Source of the DNA: Caulobacteraceae bacterium
Lineage (GTDB): Bacteria; Pseudomonadota; Alphaproteobacteria; Caulobacterales; Caulobacteraceae
Assembly: GCA_027489335.1 (NCBI GenBank)
Contig: JAIXZX010000001.1
Span: 1-64,000, forward strand
Direction of reading: 5' to 3'
Length of the DNA stretch: 64,000 nucleotides
Positions 8,146 to 15,632 of this stretch are shown here, piece by piece; the stretch's first letter is position 1, and each line of letters starts with the position of its first letter. The position numbers and the translations under genes are program-made. Under the pieces are notes generated by a model. The model worked only from the letters and a program-made list of their open reading frames with translations, did no database searches and had not been told where the DNA came from.

Positions 8146-9321
8146 ATGCAAGGCGCCGTGACATTGCCCCCGGACTTTACGCTTCTGCAGGTCGTCCCCG
8201 AACTGGACACAGGCGGGGCCGAGCAGACCACGATCGACATCGCCCATGCGGTGGTGCGCAGCGGCGGCAAGGCCCTGGTGGCCACCCGCGGCGGACGGAT
8301 GGCCGCGCGGCTGGAGTCCGATGGCGGACGGCTGGCCCAGATGCCGGTCCAGACCAAGAACCCCCTGGTCATGCTGGGCAACGCCGCACGGCTGGTGGAT
8401 CTGATCCGCCGCGAAAAGGTCAGCCTGGTCCATGCCCGCTCCCGGGCCCCGGCCTTTTCGGCGCTGTGGGCGGCGCAGGTCACCGGGACACCATTCGTCG
8501 CCACCTATCACGGGGTCTACAACGCCCGCAGCCGCCTGAAGCGATGGTACAATGCGGTGATGACCCGTGGAGACCTGGTGATCGCCAATTCCGACTTCAC
8601 CCGCGACCATGTGCTGCGCGAGCACAGCCTGGACGCCGACCGCATCGTCTCCATCCCCCGGGGCGTCGACCTGGAGCGGTTCAATCCCAACTGGGTGGCG
8701 CCCGAGCGGATCGAGGCGCTGCGGCAGGCCTGGAACGTCCCGGCCGATCCTACGGTCACCACCTTCATGCTGGCCGCCCGCCTGACCCGGATCAAGGGGC
8801 ATGGCACGCTCATCGCCGCCGCCGCCCGCCTGAAGGCTGCGGGACGCGGCGCGTTCCGCATTCTGCTGGTGGGCGATGATCAGGGCCGCAGCGCCTATCG
8901 GGCCGAACTGGCCGCCCAGATCGTCGCAGAAGGGTTGGAGGACCGGGTCTTCATGGTCGGCCACTGCGACGACATGCCCGCAGCCTATCTGCTGGCCGAC
9001 GTGGCCCTCCTGCCGTCCATCGTGCCGGAATCCTTCGGTCGAACTGCGGTCGAGCCCCAGGTGATGGGCCGCCCGGTGGTGGCCTCGCAACTGGGCGGCA
9101 TGACCGAGACCGTGATCCAGGGCGAGACCGGCTGGCTCGCGGCGCCAGGGGATGTGGACGCCTGGACCCAGGCGCTCACCCGGGCGATGGAGGCGGGCCC
9201 CGCCCGTCTGGCTGAAATGGGCCGGACGGCGGCCAACCGGTCCCGCCGGCTCTATTCGGTCGACGCCATGTGTGCGGCCACCCTGGAGGCCTACGAACGC
9301 GTCCTGGAGGCGAGGAGCTGA
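8146..9321 (+). CDS. Glycosyltransferase family 4 (GT-B fold)
   Basis: The product has the two GT-B domains of GT4 transferases: an N-terminal acceptor domain (LLQVVPELDTGGAEQTTIDIA, then ATYHGVYNARSRLKRWYN) and a C-terminal donor domain. The donor domain has AARLTRIKGHGTLI, MVGHCDDMPAAYLLADVALLPS and the ExFGRTAVEPQVMGRPVVAS motif typical of retaining EX7E enzymes. GT4 enzymes use nucleotide sugars to build LPS, capsule or glycolipids at the inner membrane. The start is uncertain: ATG 8146 is used, GTG 8134 and GTG 8158 are alternatives, and none has a strong Shine-Dalgarno. Its stop overlaps the start of the GT9 gene (TGATG at 9319), so the two are coupled. A sulfoquinovosyl transferase role is possible from context but unproven. 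Confidence 0.87.
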   Translation: MQGAVTLPPDFTLLQVVPELDTGGAEQTTIDIAHAVVRSGGKALVATRGGRMAARLESDGGRLAQMPVQTKNPLVMLGNAARLVDLIRREKVSLVHARSRAPAFSALWAAQVTGTPFVATYHGVYNARSRLKRWYNAVMTRGDLVIANSDFTRDHVLREHSLDADRIVSIPRGVDLERFNPNWVAPERIEALRQAWNVPADPTVTTFMLAARLTRIKGHGTLIAAAARLKAAGRGAFRILLVGDDQGRSAYRAELAAQIVAEGLEDRVFMVGHCDDMPAAYLLADVALLPSIVPESFGRTAVEPQVMGRPVVASQLGGMTETVIQGETGWLAAPGDVDAWTQALTRAMEAGPARLAEMGRTAANRSRRLYSVDAMCAATLEAYERVLEARS

Positions 9322-10316
9322 TGGCGCCCCCCCGCGAGATCAAGAAAATCCTGGTCATCAAGCTGTCGGCCATGGGGGATTTCATCCTCGCCCTGGCCGC
9401 GGCCAAGCAGATCCGTCAGGCCCATCCCAAGGCGCGGATCACGCTGCTGACCACCCCGCCCTTCGAGGGGCTGGCCAAGCTCTGCCCCTATTTCAACACC
9501 GTCGAGACCGACGGGCGGCCTGAGGGTCTGGGGGACTGGCTGGCCCTGGTCGGACGCCTGCGCAAGGCCAAGTACGACCGGGTCTACGATCTCCAGACCT
9601 CGTCACGGTCGAACCTGATCTTCCACGGGATGCGGCCCTTCCCGCCGGAATGGTCGGGGGTGGCGGCCGGCTGCGCCCTGCCCCATCGCAATCCCCGCCG
9701 GGACAAGATGCACACGCTCGAGCGCCATGCCGACCAGCTCAAGGACGCCGGCATATGGCCTGATGCGCCCACGGAGCCGGGCACGGCGCCGGGGCCGGAT
9801 GTGGCCTGGATCCTGCGCAAGGCCGAGGCGCCCCGTCCGGTGGCCGGCGGGATCGAGCCCCGGCCCTATGTTCTGATGGCGCCAGGCGGCTCAGCCCACC
9901 GGCCGGAGAAGCGCTGGCCGGTGGAGCAGTATGGGGAACTCGCCCGCATCCTCTACGCCGCCGGCTTCGACATCGTGATCATCGGCGGTCCGCAGGAGAG
10001 CGCGCTGGCGCGCACCATCCAGCGCAGCGTCGGCAAGGCCCGCGACCTGACTGGACGAACGGACCTGGCGCGAATCGCCATGCTCGGCGCCCGCGCCGCC
10101 CTCGTGGTGGGCAATGACACCGGTCCCGTGCACCTGGCGGCTGCGGCGGGGCCTCCGACCATCGTGCTGTTTTCCAAGGCGTCAGACCCCATTCTGTCAG
10201 CCCCGCGGGGCCATGTGGCCGTCCTGCAGGCCGATAATCTGGCCCGGATGCCGGTGGCCCAGGTGCTGCAGGCCGCCCGGGCGCTCACCCGGTTTCCTGA
10301 CGGGTCGAATGCTTGA
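9321..10316 (+). CDS. Glycosyltransferase family 9 (ADP-heptose:LPS heptosyltransferase family)
   Basis: The product of 331 residues starts at ATG 9321, overlapping the GT4 stop by one base and preceded by GGAGGCGAGGAG. The N-terminal signature KKILVIKLSAMGDFILALAA is typical of heptosyltransferases (WaaC/WaaF/RfaQ type). The later LMAPGGSAHRPEKRWPVEQY and VVGNDTGPVHLAAAAGPPTI segments are the donor-binding half of the GT-B fold. It would transfer a heptose or related sugar to the LPS core at the cytoplasmic face of the inner membrane. The donor is not certain from sequence: many alphaproteobacteria lack heptose in the core and use GT9 enzymes with other donors. Confidence 0.88.
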   Translation: MAPPREIKKILVIKLSAMGDFILALAAAKQIRQAHPKARITLLTTPPFEGLAKLCPYFNTVETDGRPEGLGDWLALVGRLRKAKYDRVYDLQTSSRSNLIFHGMRPFPPEWSGVAAGCALPHRNPRRDKMHTLERHADQLKDAGIWPDAPTEPGTAPGPDVAWILRKAEAPRPVAGGIEPRPYVLMAPGGSAHRPEKRWPVEQYGELARILYAAGFDIVIIGGPQESALARTIQRSVGKARDLTGRTDLARIAMLGARAALVVGNDTGPVHLAAAAGPPTIVLFSKASDPILSAPRGHVAVLQADNLARMPVAQVLQAARALTRFPDGSNA

Positions 10317-10409
10317 TCGCCTCCGGGCGCTTCGTCATATAGTCTAGGGACCGGTCGGCGCGTCTGCGCGCCTGCGACATTCATTGAAACAGACTCAGGA
10401 GCTTTGCCT

Positions 10410-10943
10410 ATTCGCCGCCCCATGCAGGCGCCGCCCCAGAAGGAAGGGCCGCGCATCAACGAGGACATCCGCGTTCCGCGCGTCCTGCTGATCGATCAGC
10501 AGGGCGAGAAGCAGGGCGTCATGCCCACGTCGTCGGCTCTCGAAGCCGCCGCGGAAGCCGGCCTCGATCTGGTCGAGATCGTGCCCAACGCGGATCCGCC
10601 CGTTTGCAAGATCCTGGACTATGGCAAGTTCAAGTTCCAGGAACAGAAGAAGAAGAACGAGGCGCGCAAGCGGCAGAAGGTGGTGGAGATCAAGGAGATC
10701 AAGCTCCGCCCCAACATCGACACCCACGACTACGAGGTGAAGTCCCGCTCGATGCACCGCTTCTTCGAAGAGGGCGACAAGGTGAAGGTCACCCTGCGCT
10801 TCCGCGGTCGCGAACTGGCGCACCCGGAACTGGGCATGAAGCTGCTGCAGAAGGTCAAGGCTGACTTCGAAGAGGTCGCCAAGGTCGAGTATGAGCCCCG
10901 CATGGAGGGCCGCCAGATGATCATGATCCTGGCGCCCCGCTAA
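10410..10943 (+). CDS. infC: Translation initiation factor IF-3, apparent AUU start
   Basis: IF-3 binds the 30S subunit and polices start-codon choice. The 177-residue product has the N domain ([20 protein letters not shown], near residue 13) and the C domain ([13 protein letters not shown], then [12 protein letters not shown], ending [16 protein letters not shown]). I place the start at ATT 10410, exactly eight bases after AGGAG (10397-10401). The in-frame TTG at 10404 is only two bases from that site, and ATG 10422 is 20 bases away. An AUU start is the known autoregulatory feature of infC in enterobacteria, because IF-3 itself discriminates against it. A six-bp hairpin (10357-10372) lies in the leader. 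A strong terminator follows at 10971. Confidence 0.95.
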   Translation: MRRPMQAPPQKEGPRINEDIRVPRVLLIDQQGEKQGVMPTSSALEAAAEAGLDLVEIVPNADPPVCKILDYGKFKFQEQKKKNEARKRQKVVEIKEIKLRPNIDTHDYEVKSRSMHRFFEEGDKVKVTLRFRGRELAHPELGMKLLQKVKADFEEVAKVEYEPRMEGRQMIMILAPR

Positions 10944-10970
10944 CCGCGGCCATCGACGCAAGACAAGCAA

Positions 10971-10998
10971 GGGCCGGCGGCGACGCCGGCCCTTTTTT
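10971..10998 (+). terminator. Rho-independent terminator after infC
   Basis: A perfect 9-bp stem (GGGCCGGCG, 10971-10979, with CGCCGGCCC, 10984-10992) closes a GCGA tetraloop of the GNRA type and is followed by six T residues (10993-10998). It separates infC from the MFS genes, so infC is a monocistronic unit here. Confidence 0.92.
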
Positions 10999-11099
10999 GA
11001 CGCCCGCGCCAGGAGCGCAGAGCCCGACTGACGCGGGGCTCAGAAATTCTGGTTATGAGAGGTCTTGCCGGACTCCCGGGCTGCGCCTAACACCGCCGC

Positions 11100-12353
11100 A
11101 TGTCGAACCCTGCGCCGGGCGCGGCGACTCCGTCCGCTATGGCTGCGCCGTCGCTGATCGCCGTCATCTTCATCAACATGCTCGGCTTCGGGATCATCGT
11201 CCCGTTGCTGCCCTTCTACGCCAAGTCGTTCGACGCCCCGGCCTGGCAGATCGCGCTGATCTTCTCGGCCTATTCCGCCGGCGCCTTCTTCGGCGAGCCC
11301 TTCTGGGGCCGGCTGTCTGACCGCTATGGCCGCAAGCCGATCCTGATCAGCACCATCGCCGGCAACTGTCTCTGCTATCTGGCGCTCGCCTTCGCCCCCA
11401 ATGTGTGGATCGCCCTGCTGGTGCGCTTCCTGGGGGGCCTGGCCAGCGGAAACGGCTCGGTGATCCAGGGCTACATCGCCGATGTCACCCCGCCGGAAAA
11501 ACGCGCCCGCCGCATGTCGCACATGGGCGCGGCCTGGAATGTCGGCCTGATCGTCGGCCCCTCCGTCGGCGGCATCTTCGCCCACCCCGAGGCCGGCCCC
11601 CTGGGCTTCCGCCTGCCGCTGCTGATCGCCTCGGGTCTGGCGGCGGCCTCGGCCCTGTCCATCCTGGTCTTCATTCGCGAAAGCCGCGCGCGCCAGGAGG
11701 TGTTCGAGCACCAACCCAGCCGCTGGTCGGCCATCGGCGAGGCCGTGCGCCATCCCGTGGTCGGGCGGCTGATGCTGCTGACCTTCATGGTCGGCTTCGC
11801 CTTCACCGGCGTTGAGTCCATCTTCGGACTTTGGACCCAGGCCAGGTTCGACTGGGGCCCGCGGGAAATCGGCGTCTGCTTCGCCTTTGTCGGCGTCTGC
11901 GCGGCGACGACTCAGATGTTCGTCACCGGCCGGCTGTCCGAGCGCTATGGCGAGGGGCCGATGCTGGCCGTCGGCATGGCGCTGACCCTGGTTAGCGCGC
12001 TCGCCCAGCCCTTCGCCCCCAACGGCGCGGTGGTCATCGCCCTGATGTGCACCATGGCGGTGGGCCAGTCAGTGGCCTTCCCCAATGTCAGCGCGCTCAT
12101 CTCCCGCACCGCCGACCCGCACCGCACGGGTCAGATCCTGGGGCTCAACAACGCCATGGGGGCGCTGGCCCGGGTGGTTGGTCCCTTCTGCGCGGGCCTG
12201 GCCTTCGCCGGCATCTCCATCAGCGGTCCCTTCTTTATCGCCGCCCTGATGCTGGCGCCGGCCATCTGGCTGGCCCTGGCCGCCAGCCGGCGGGCGCCAG
12301 CCATCGAGGCCCAGATCGAGACCGCCCCTGAAGCCGAGGCCAGTCGGCCGTGA
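11100..12353 (+). CDS. MFS transporter, tetracycline/multidrug-efflux type (first of a tandem pair)
   Basis: A 417-residue, 12-segment major facilitator protein. The loop 2-3 signature FWGRLSDRYGRKPIL and the N-terminal NMLGFGIIVPLLPFY place it with the DHA1/TetA-like drug:proton antiporters. The substrate cannot be told from sequence. It is closely similar in layout to the next gene: both carry FDAPAWQI, FFGEPFWG or FLGEPFWG, a QGY(I/L)ADxTPP segment and a GLWT.ARF.WGPxEIG segment, so they are probably tandem paralogues. The stop overlaps the next start (GTGA at 12350). It starts about 100 bases after the infC terminator. Confidence 0.9.
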   Translation: MSNPAPGAATPSAMAAPSLIAVIFINMLGFGIIVPLLPFYAKSFDAPAWQIALIFSAYSAGAFFGEPFWGRLSDRYGRKPILISTIAGNCLCYLALAFAPNVWIALLVRFLGGLASGNGSVIQGYIADVTPPEKRARRMSHMGAAWNVGLIVGPSVGGIFAHPEAGPLGFRLPLLIASGLAAASALSILVFIRESRARQEVFEHQPSRWSAIGEAVRHPVVGRLMLLTFMVGFAFTGVESIFGLWTQARFDWGPREIGVCFAFVGVCAATTQMFVTGRLSERYGEGPMLAVGMALTLVSALAQPFAPNGAVVIALMCTMAVGQSVAFPNVSALISRTADPHRTGQILGLNNAMGALARVVGPFCAGLAFAGISISGPFFIAALMLAPAIWLALAASRRAPAIEAQIETAPEAEASRP

Positions 12354-13564
12354 CCGACGCCGCGCCCAGGGAAGACCCAAGGGCGCTGATCGTCCTTCTA
12401 TCGGTCATCTTCCTGAACATGGCCGGCTTTGGCCTGGTCATCCCGCTGCTGCCCTTCTTCGGCCAGGCCTTTGACGCCCCGGCCTGGCAGATCACCCTGA
12501 TGTTTTCGGCCTTCTCGGTGGGCCAGTTCCTGGGCGAGCCCTTCTGGGGAAAGCTGTCGGACCGCATCGGGCGCAGGCCTGTGTTGATCCTCACCACTGC
12601 CGGCGGGGCGCTGGCCTATGTGGCCCTGGCGCTGGCGCCCGGCATCTGGACGGCCCTTGCGGTCCGCCTGGTGAGTGGCTTCCTTTCGGGAAACATCTCG
12701 ACCCTGCAGGGCTATCTGGCCGACATCACCCCGCCGCACCAGCGGGCGGGCCGCATGGGGATCATGGGGTCGGCCTTCTCCCTGGGCTTCATGGTGGGAC
12801 CCGCGCTAGGCGGCCTGCTGGCCCGCCCCGAGCTTGGACCGACGGGCTTCCAGATCCCCCTCTATGTCGCCGCCGCCTTCGGCCTGGCCTCGGCGCTGGG
12901 CGTCTTTCTGTTCATGCGCGAGACCATCACGCCGCAGGCCAAGGGGGCGGTTCGGCCGCCGGCCCCGCCCCGGGGTATGGTCCTGCGGGAAGCCCTGGCC
13001 GACCCGGTCATTCTGCGGGTCTTCCTGATCAGCTTCGTGACCATTTCGGGCTTCGCCGGGATCGAGGCCACCTATGGTCTCTGGACCGAGGCCCGGTTTG
13101 GCTGGGGGCCGCAGGAGATCGGCCTGGCCTTCATGCTGGCCGGCATCATCGGGGTGGTCGCGCAAGGCTCCCTGACCGGCATGCTTGTGCGCCGCTATGG
13201 CGAAGGCCGCGTCCTGCTCGCTGGTCTCTGCCTGATGTTCGTGGGCATGCTGACCCAGTTCGCCGCCATCGGCTGGCCCATGGCGGTCGTGGGTCTGGCC
13301 ATCGTGGTGTTCGGCCAGTCCATCACCTTCCCCAACCTTGTGGCTCTGATCTCCATGGCCACGCCGTCCGAACGTCAGGGGGAGGTGCTGGGGCTGAACA
13401 TGTCCAACAGCGCGCTCGCCCGTATCGGCGGACCGATCCTGGCCGGACAGCTCTTCTCGCTGGTGGCGCCTGGCGCGCCCTTCGCCCTGACGGCCATCCT
13501 GATCCTGCCGGCCATCTGGCTGTGCCTGCAGATCATGGCCAGGGTCACTGATCGTCGGGCCTGA
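12350..13564 (+). CDS. MFS transporter, tetracycline/multidrug-efflux type (second of a tandem pair)
   Basis: A 404-residue major facilitator protein that starts at GTG 12350, overlapping the stop of the preceding MFS gene by four bases. Signature loop FWGKLSDRIGRRPVL is intact. Twelve hydrophobic segments are spread over the length, and the C-terminal half carries VVFGQSITFPNLVALIS, parallel to AVGQSVAFPNVSALIS in its neighbour. It could work as an independent drug/proton antiporter or, less likely for this family, as part of a heteromeric pair. The pair lies between infC and rpmI, genes that are adjacent in most bacteria. Confidence 0.9.
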   Translation: MTDAAPREDPRALIVLLSVIFLNMAGFGLVIPLLPFFGQAFDAPAWQITLMFSAFSVGQFLGEPFWGKLSDRIGRRPVLILTTAGGALAYVALALAPGIWTALAVRLVSGFLSGNISTLQGYLADITPPHQRAGRMGIMGSAFSLGFMVGPALGGLLARPELGPTGFQIPLYVAAAFGLASALGVFLFMRETITPQAKGAVRPPAPPRGMVLREALADPVILRVFLISFVTISGFAGIEATYGLWTEARFGWGPQEIGLAFMLAGIIGVVAQGSLTGMLVRRYGEGRVLLAGLCLMFVGMLTQFAAIGWPMAVVGLAIVVFGQSITFPNLVALISMATPSERQGEVLGLNMSNSALARIGGPILAGQLFSLVAPGAPFALTAILILPAIWLCLQIMARVTDRRA

Positions 13565-13632
13565 CCGCCGCCGCCCAGAGGGGGCGCGGACTTGCCTTTT
13601 GTCCGGGGTTGGCGTAAGCACCCGCCCCTTCG

Positions 13633-13667
13633 GAGCCGTCTGGCCAACAGGCATGCCAGGACGGCTC
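13633..13667 (+). promoter_or_regulatory. Leader hairpin upstream of rpmI-rplT
   Basis: GAGCCGTC-TGGC (13633-13644) pairs with GCCA-GGACGGCTC (13655-13667), leaving one bulged base and a ten-base loop. There is no T run after it, so it is not a standard terminator. It lies 45 bases before the rpmI start and could be an L20-responsive leader element or the end of the MFS transcript. Confidence 0.4.
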
Positions 13668-13711
13668 ATCAATACGCCAGAGGACGGGGCGCCTGGCGCT
13701 CCGCAAGTGAA

Positions 13712-13912
13712 ATGCCGAAACTGAAGACGAAGTCAGGCGCCAAAAAGCGCTTCAAACTGACGGCGACGGGCAAGATCAAGGCCGGCGTCGCGGGCAAGCG
13801 CCACCGGCTCATCAGCCATAACAGCAAGTACATCCGCCAGAACCGCGGCACCAAGGTCATGAGCGCGGCCGATACCCGCATCATCAAGACCTTCCTGCCC
13901 TACGGCCTGTGA
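13712..13912 (+). CDS. rpmI: 50S ribosomal protein L35
   Basis: The 66-residue product [20 protein letters not shown] is the canonical L35 N-terminus and it ends with [10 protein letters not shown]. It is a basic large-subunit protein. ATG 13712 gives the conserved start. rplT follows after 17 bases on the same strand. The frame is open further upstream, but that extension has no ribosomal similarity and is discarded. Confidence 0.97.
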   Translation: MPKLKTKSGAKKRFKLTATGKIKAGVAGKRHRLISHNSKYIRQNRGTKVMSAADTRIIKTFLPYGL

Positions 13913-13929
13913 TCGGGAGCACATAAGAT

Positions 13930-14286
13930 ATGGCACGCGTTAAACGCGGTGTGGTCGCCCACGCCCGACACAAAAAAGTTCTCGAGCAGGCCAAGGGCTT
14001 CTATGGCCGCCGCAAGAACACCATCCGGACCGCCAAGGCCGCCGTCGACAAGGCCGGCCAGTACGCTTATCGCGACCGCAAGGTGCGCAAGCGTAACTTC
14101 CGCTCGCTGTGGATCCAGCGGATCAACGCGGCCGCGCGTCTGGAAGGCATGACCTATTCGACCTTTATCTTTGGCCTCGACAAGGCCGGGATCGAGATGG
14201 ACCGCAAGGTGCTGGCCGACATCGCCGGCAACGATCCGATCGGTTTCAAGGCCATCGCCGACAAGGTTCGCGCCGCGCTGGCTTGA
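13930..14286 (+). CDS. rplT: 50S ribosomal protein L20
   Basis: The 118-residue product starts [20 protein letters not shown], the conserved L20 N-terminus, and has the usual basic first half and helical C-terminal domain (residues 60-118). L20 is an early 23S rRNA-binding assembly protein and in many bacteria represses its own operon. It is co-transcribed with rpmI and followed by a clear terminator at 14331. Confidence 0.98.
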   Translation: MARVKRGVVAHARHKKVLEQAKGFYGRRKNTIRTAKAAVDKAGQYAYRDRKVRKRNFRSLWIQRINAAARLEGMTYSTFIFGLDKAGIEMDRKVLADIAGNDPIGFKAIADKVRAALA

Positions 14287-14330
14287 GGATTGCGGCGGGC
14301 TTCCAGGCCCGTCTCCGATCTCACTGAAAG

Positions 14331-14361
14331 GCCCTCCGGCGTCGCCGTCGGAGGGCTTTTT
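14331..14361 (+). terminator. Rho-independent terminator after rplT
   Basis: GCCCTCCG (14331-14338) pairs with CGGAGGGC (14349-14356), with inner G.T and G-C pairs tightening the loop. Five T residues follow (14357-14361). It lies 50 bases before pheS and ends the rpmI-rplT transcript. No T-box or leader peptide for pheS is visible after it. Confidence 0.88.
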
Positions 14362-14410
14362 GCTGCGCGCCCTTCCCGCCGATACGACCACGCGATAGAG
14401 CACCCAGGCC

Positions 14411-15520
14411 ATGACCGATCTGAACACCCTGAAGACCGACCTGATCGCCCAGGTGGAGGCCGCGAATGACGCCGCCGCACTGGAGGCGATCCGCATCTCA
14501 GCCCTCGGCAAGAGCGGCCAGATCTCCGAGCTTCTGAAGTCGCTCGGCAAGATGAGTCCCGACGAGCGCCGCGAGCAGGGCCCGCTGATCAACGGCCTGC
14601 GCGACACCGTCGCCGCCCGGCTGGCCGAGCGGAAGGCTGAGATGGAGGCCGCCGAGCTCGACCGCCGCCTCGCCGCCGAGGGCGTCGACCTGTCCCTACC
14701 CGCCCCGCCCCGGCGCCGCGGCAGCGTTCATCCCACCATGCAGGTGATGGACGAGATGGTGTCGATCTTCGCCGAGATGGGCTTCTCGGTGGCCGAGGGG
14801 CCGGACATCGAAACCGACTTCAACAACTTCACCGCCCTGAACTTCCCGCCCAAGCATCCGGCGCGGGAGATGCACGACACCTTCTTCATGGCGGCCGACG
14901 CGGCTGGCGAGCGCAAGGTGCTGCGCACCCACACCAGCCCGGTGCAGGTGCGGGTGATGCGCCAGATCAATGAGAAGGTCCCGGCCTGGGTCGCCACCGG
15001 CCAGGAGCCGCCGATCCGCGTCGTGGTGCCGGGACGCACCTATCGCTGCGACTCCGACGCCACCCACACGCCCATGTTCCACCAGATGGAGGGCCTGGTG
15101 ATCGACAAGGCGGTCCATATGGGCCACCTGAAATGGACCCTGGAGACCTTCATCTCGCGGTTCTTCGAGACCGAGGGCGTGGTCAGCCGTTTCCGGCCGC
15201 ATCACTTCCCGTTCACCGAGCCCTCGGCCGAGATGGACGTCCAGTGCGACCGCTCCGGCGGCGACATCAAGATCGGCCAGGGGACCGACTGGCTGGAGGT
15301 GGTAGGCTGCGGGATGGTGCATCCCAATGTGCTGCGCAACTGCGGCCTGGATCCCGAGGTCTGGCAGGGCTTCGCCTTCGGCTTCGGCGTCGACCGGCTA
15401 GGCATGCTGAAATACGGCATGCCGGATCTGCGAGACATGTTCGCCGGCGACACCCGGTGGCTCGGCCACTACGGCTTCTCGCCCTTCGCCATGCCCAACC
15501 CGGCCACGGGACTGAGCTGA
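14411..15520 (+). CDS. pheS: Phenylalanyl-tRNA synthetase alpha subunit
   Basis: PheS is the catalytic class II subunit of the alpha2-beta2 enzyme that charges tRNA-Phe. The 369-residue product has an N-terminal coiled coil (about residues 1-95, [17 protein letters not shown]) that contacts tRNA, then the catalytic core with [35 protein letters not shown]-like [21 protein letters not shown], and the class II motif 3 [14 protein letters not shown] near the C-terminus. Start ATG 14411 is well placed. pheT follows after 112 bases, an unusually long gap for this pair. Confidence 0.97.
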   Translation: MTDLNTLKTDLIAQVEAANDAAALEAIRISALGKSGQISELLKSLGKMSPDERREQGPLINGLRDTVAARLAERKAEMEAAELDRRLAAEGVDLSLPAPPRRRGSVHPTMQVMDEMVSIFAEMGFSVAEGPDIETDFNNFTALNFPPKHPAREMHDTFFMAADAAGERKVLRTHTSPVQVRVMRQINEKVPAWVATGQEPPIRVVVPGRTYRCDSDATHTPMFHQMEGLVIDKAVHMGHLKWTLETFISRFFETEGVVSRFRPHHFPFTEPSAEMDVQCDRSGGDIKIGQGTDWLEVVGCGMVHPNVLRNCGLDPEVWQGFAFGFGVDRLGMLKYGMPDLRDMFAGDTRWLGHYGFSPFAMPNPATGLS

Positions 15521-15566
15521 CCTCTGTTCGAAGCGCCCCTCAGGGGGCGCGCCCCCCGGCGCCAGC

Positions 15567-15582
15567 GCGAGGTTAACCTCGC
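15567..15582. repeat. Perfect 16-bp palindrome between pheS and pheT
   Basis: GCGAGGTTAACCTCGC at 15567-15582 is its own reverse complement. It sits in the 112-base pheS-pheT gap together with short C- and G-rich stretches. It could be a protein-binding site, a hairpin in the pheST message, or part of a dispersed intergenic repeat. It is not followed by T residues. Confidence 0.5.
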
Positions 15583-15632
15583 CGCTTGCCCAGCCCCCTC
15601 GCAGGAGGGGACGGACCTGACGAGCTGATACG

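Noticed and set aside
14287-14410. Possible T-box or leader-peptide attenuator for pheS
   Set aside because: The only hairpin is the rplT terminator. There is no specifier loop, no antiterminator T-box sequence and no Phe-rich leader peptide.
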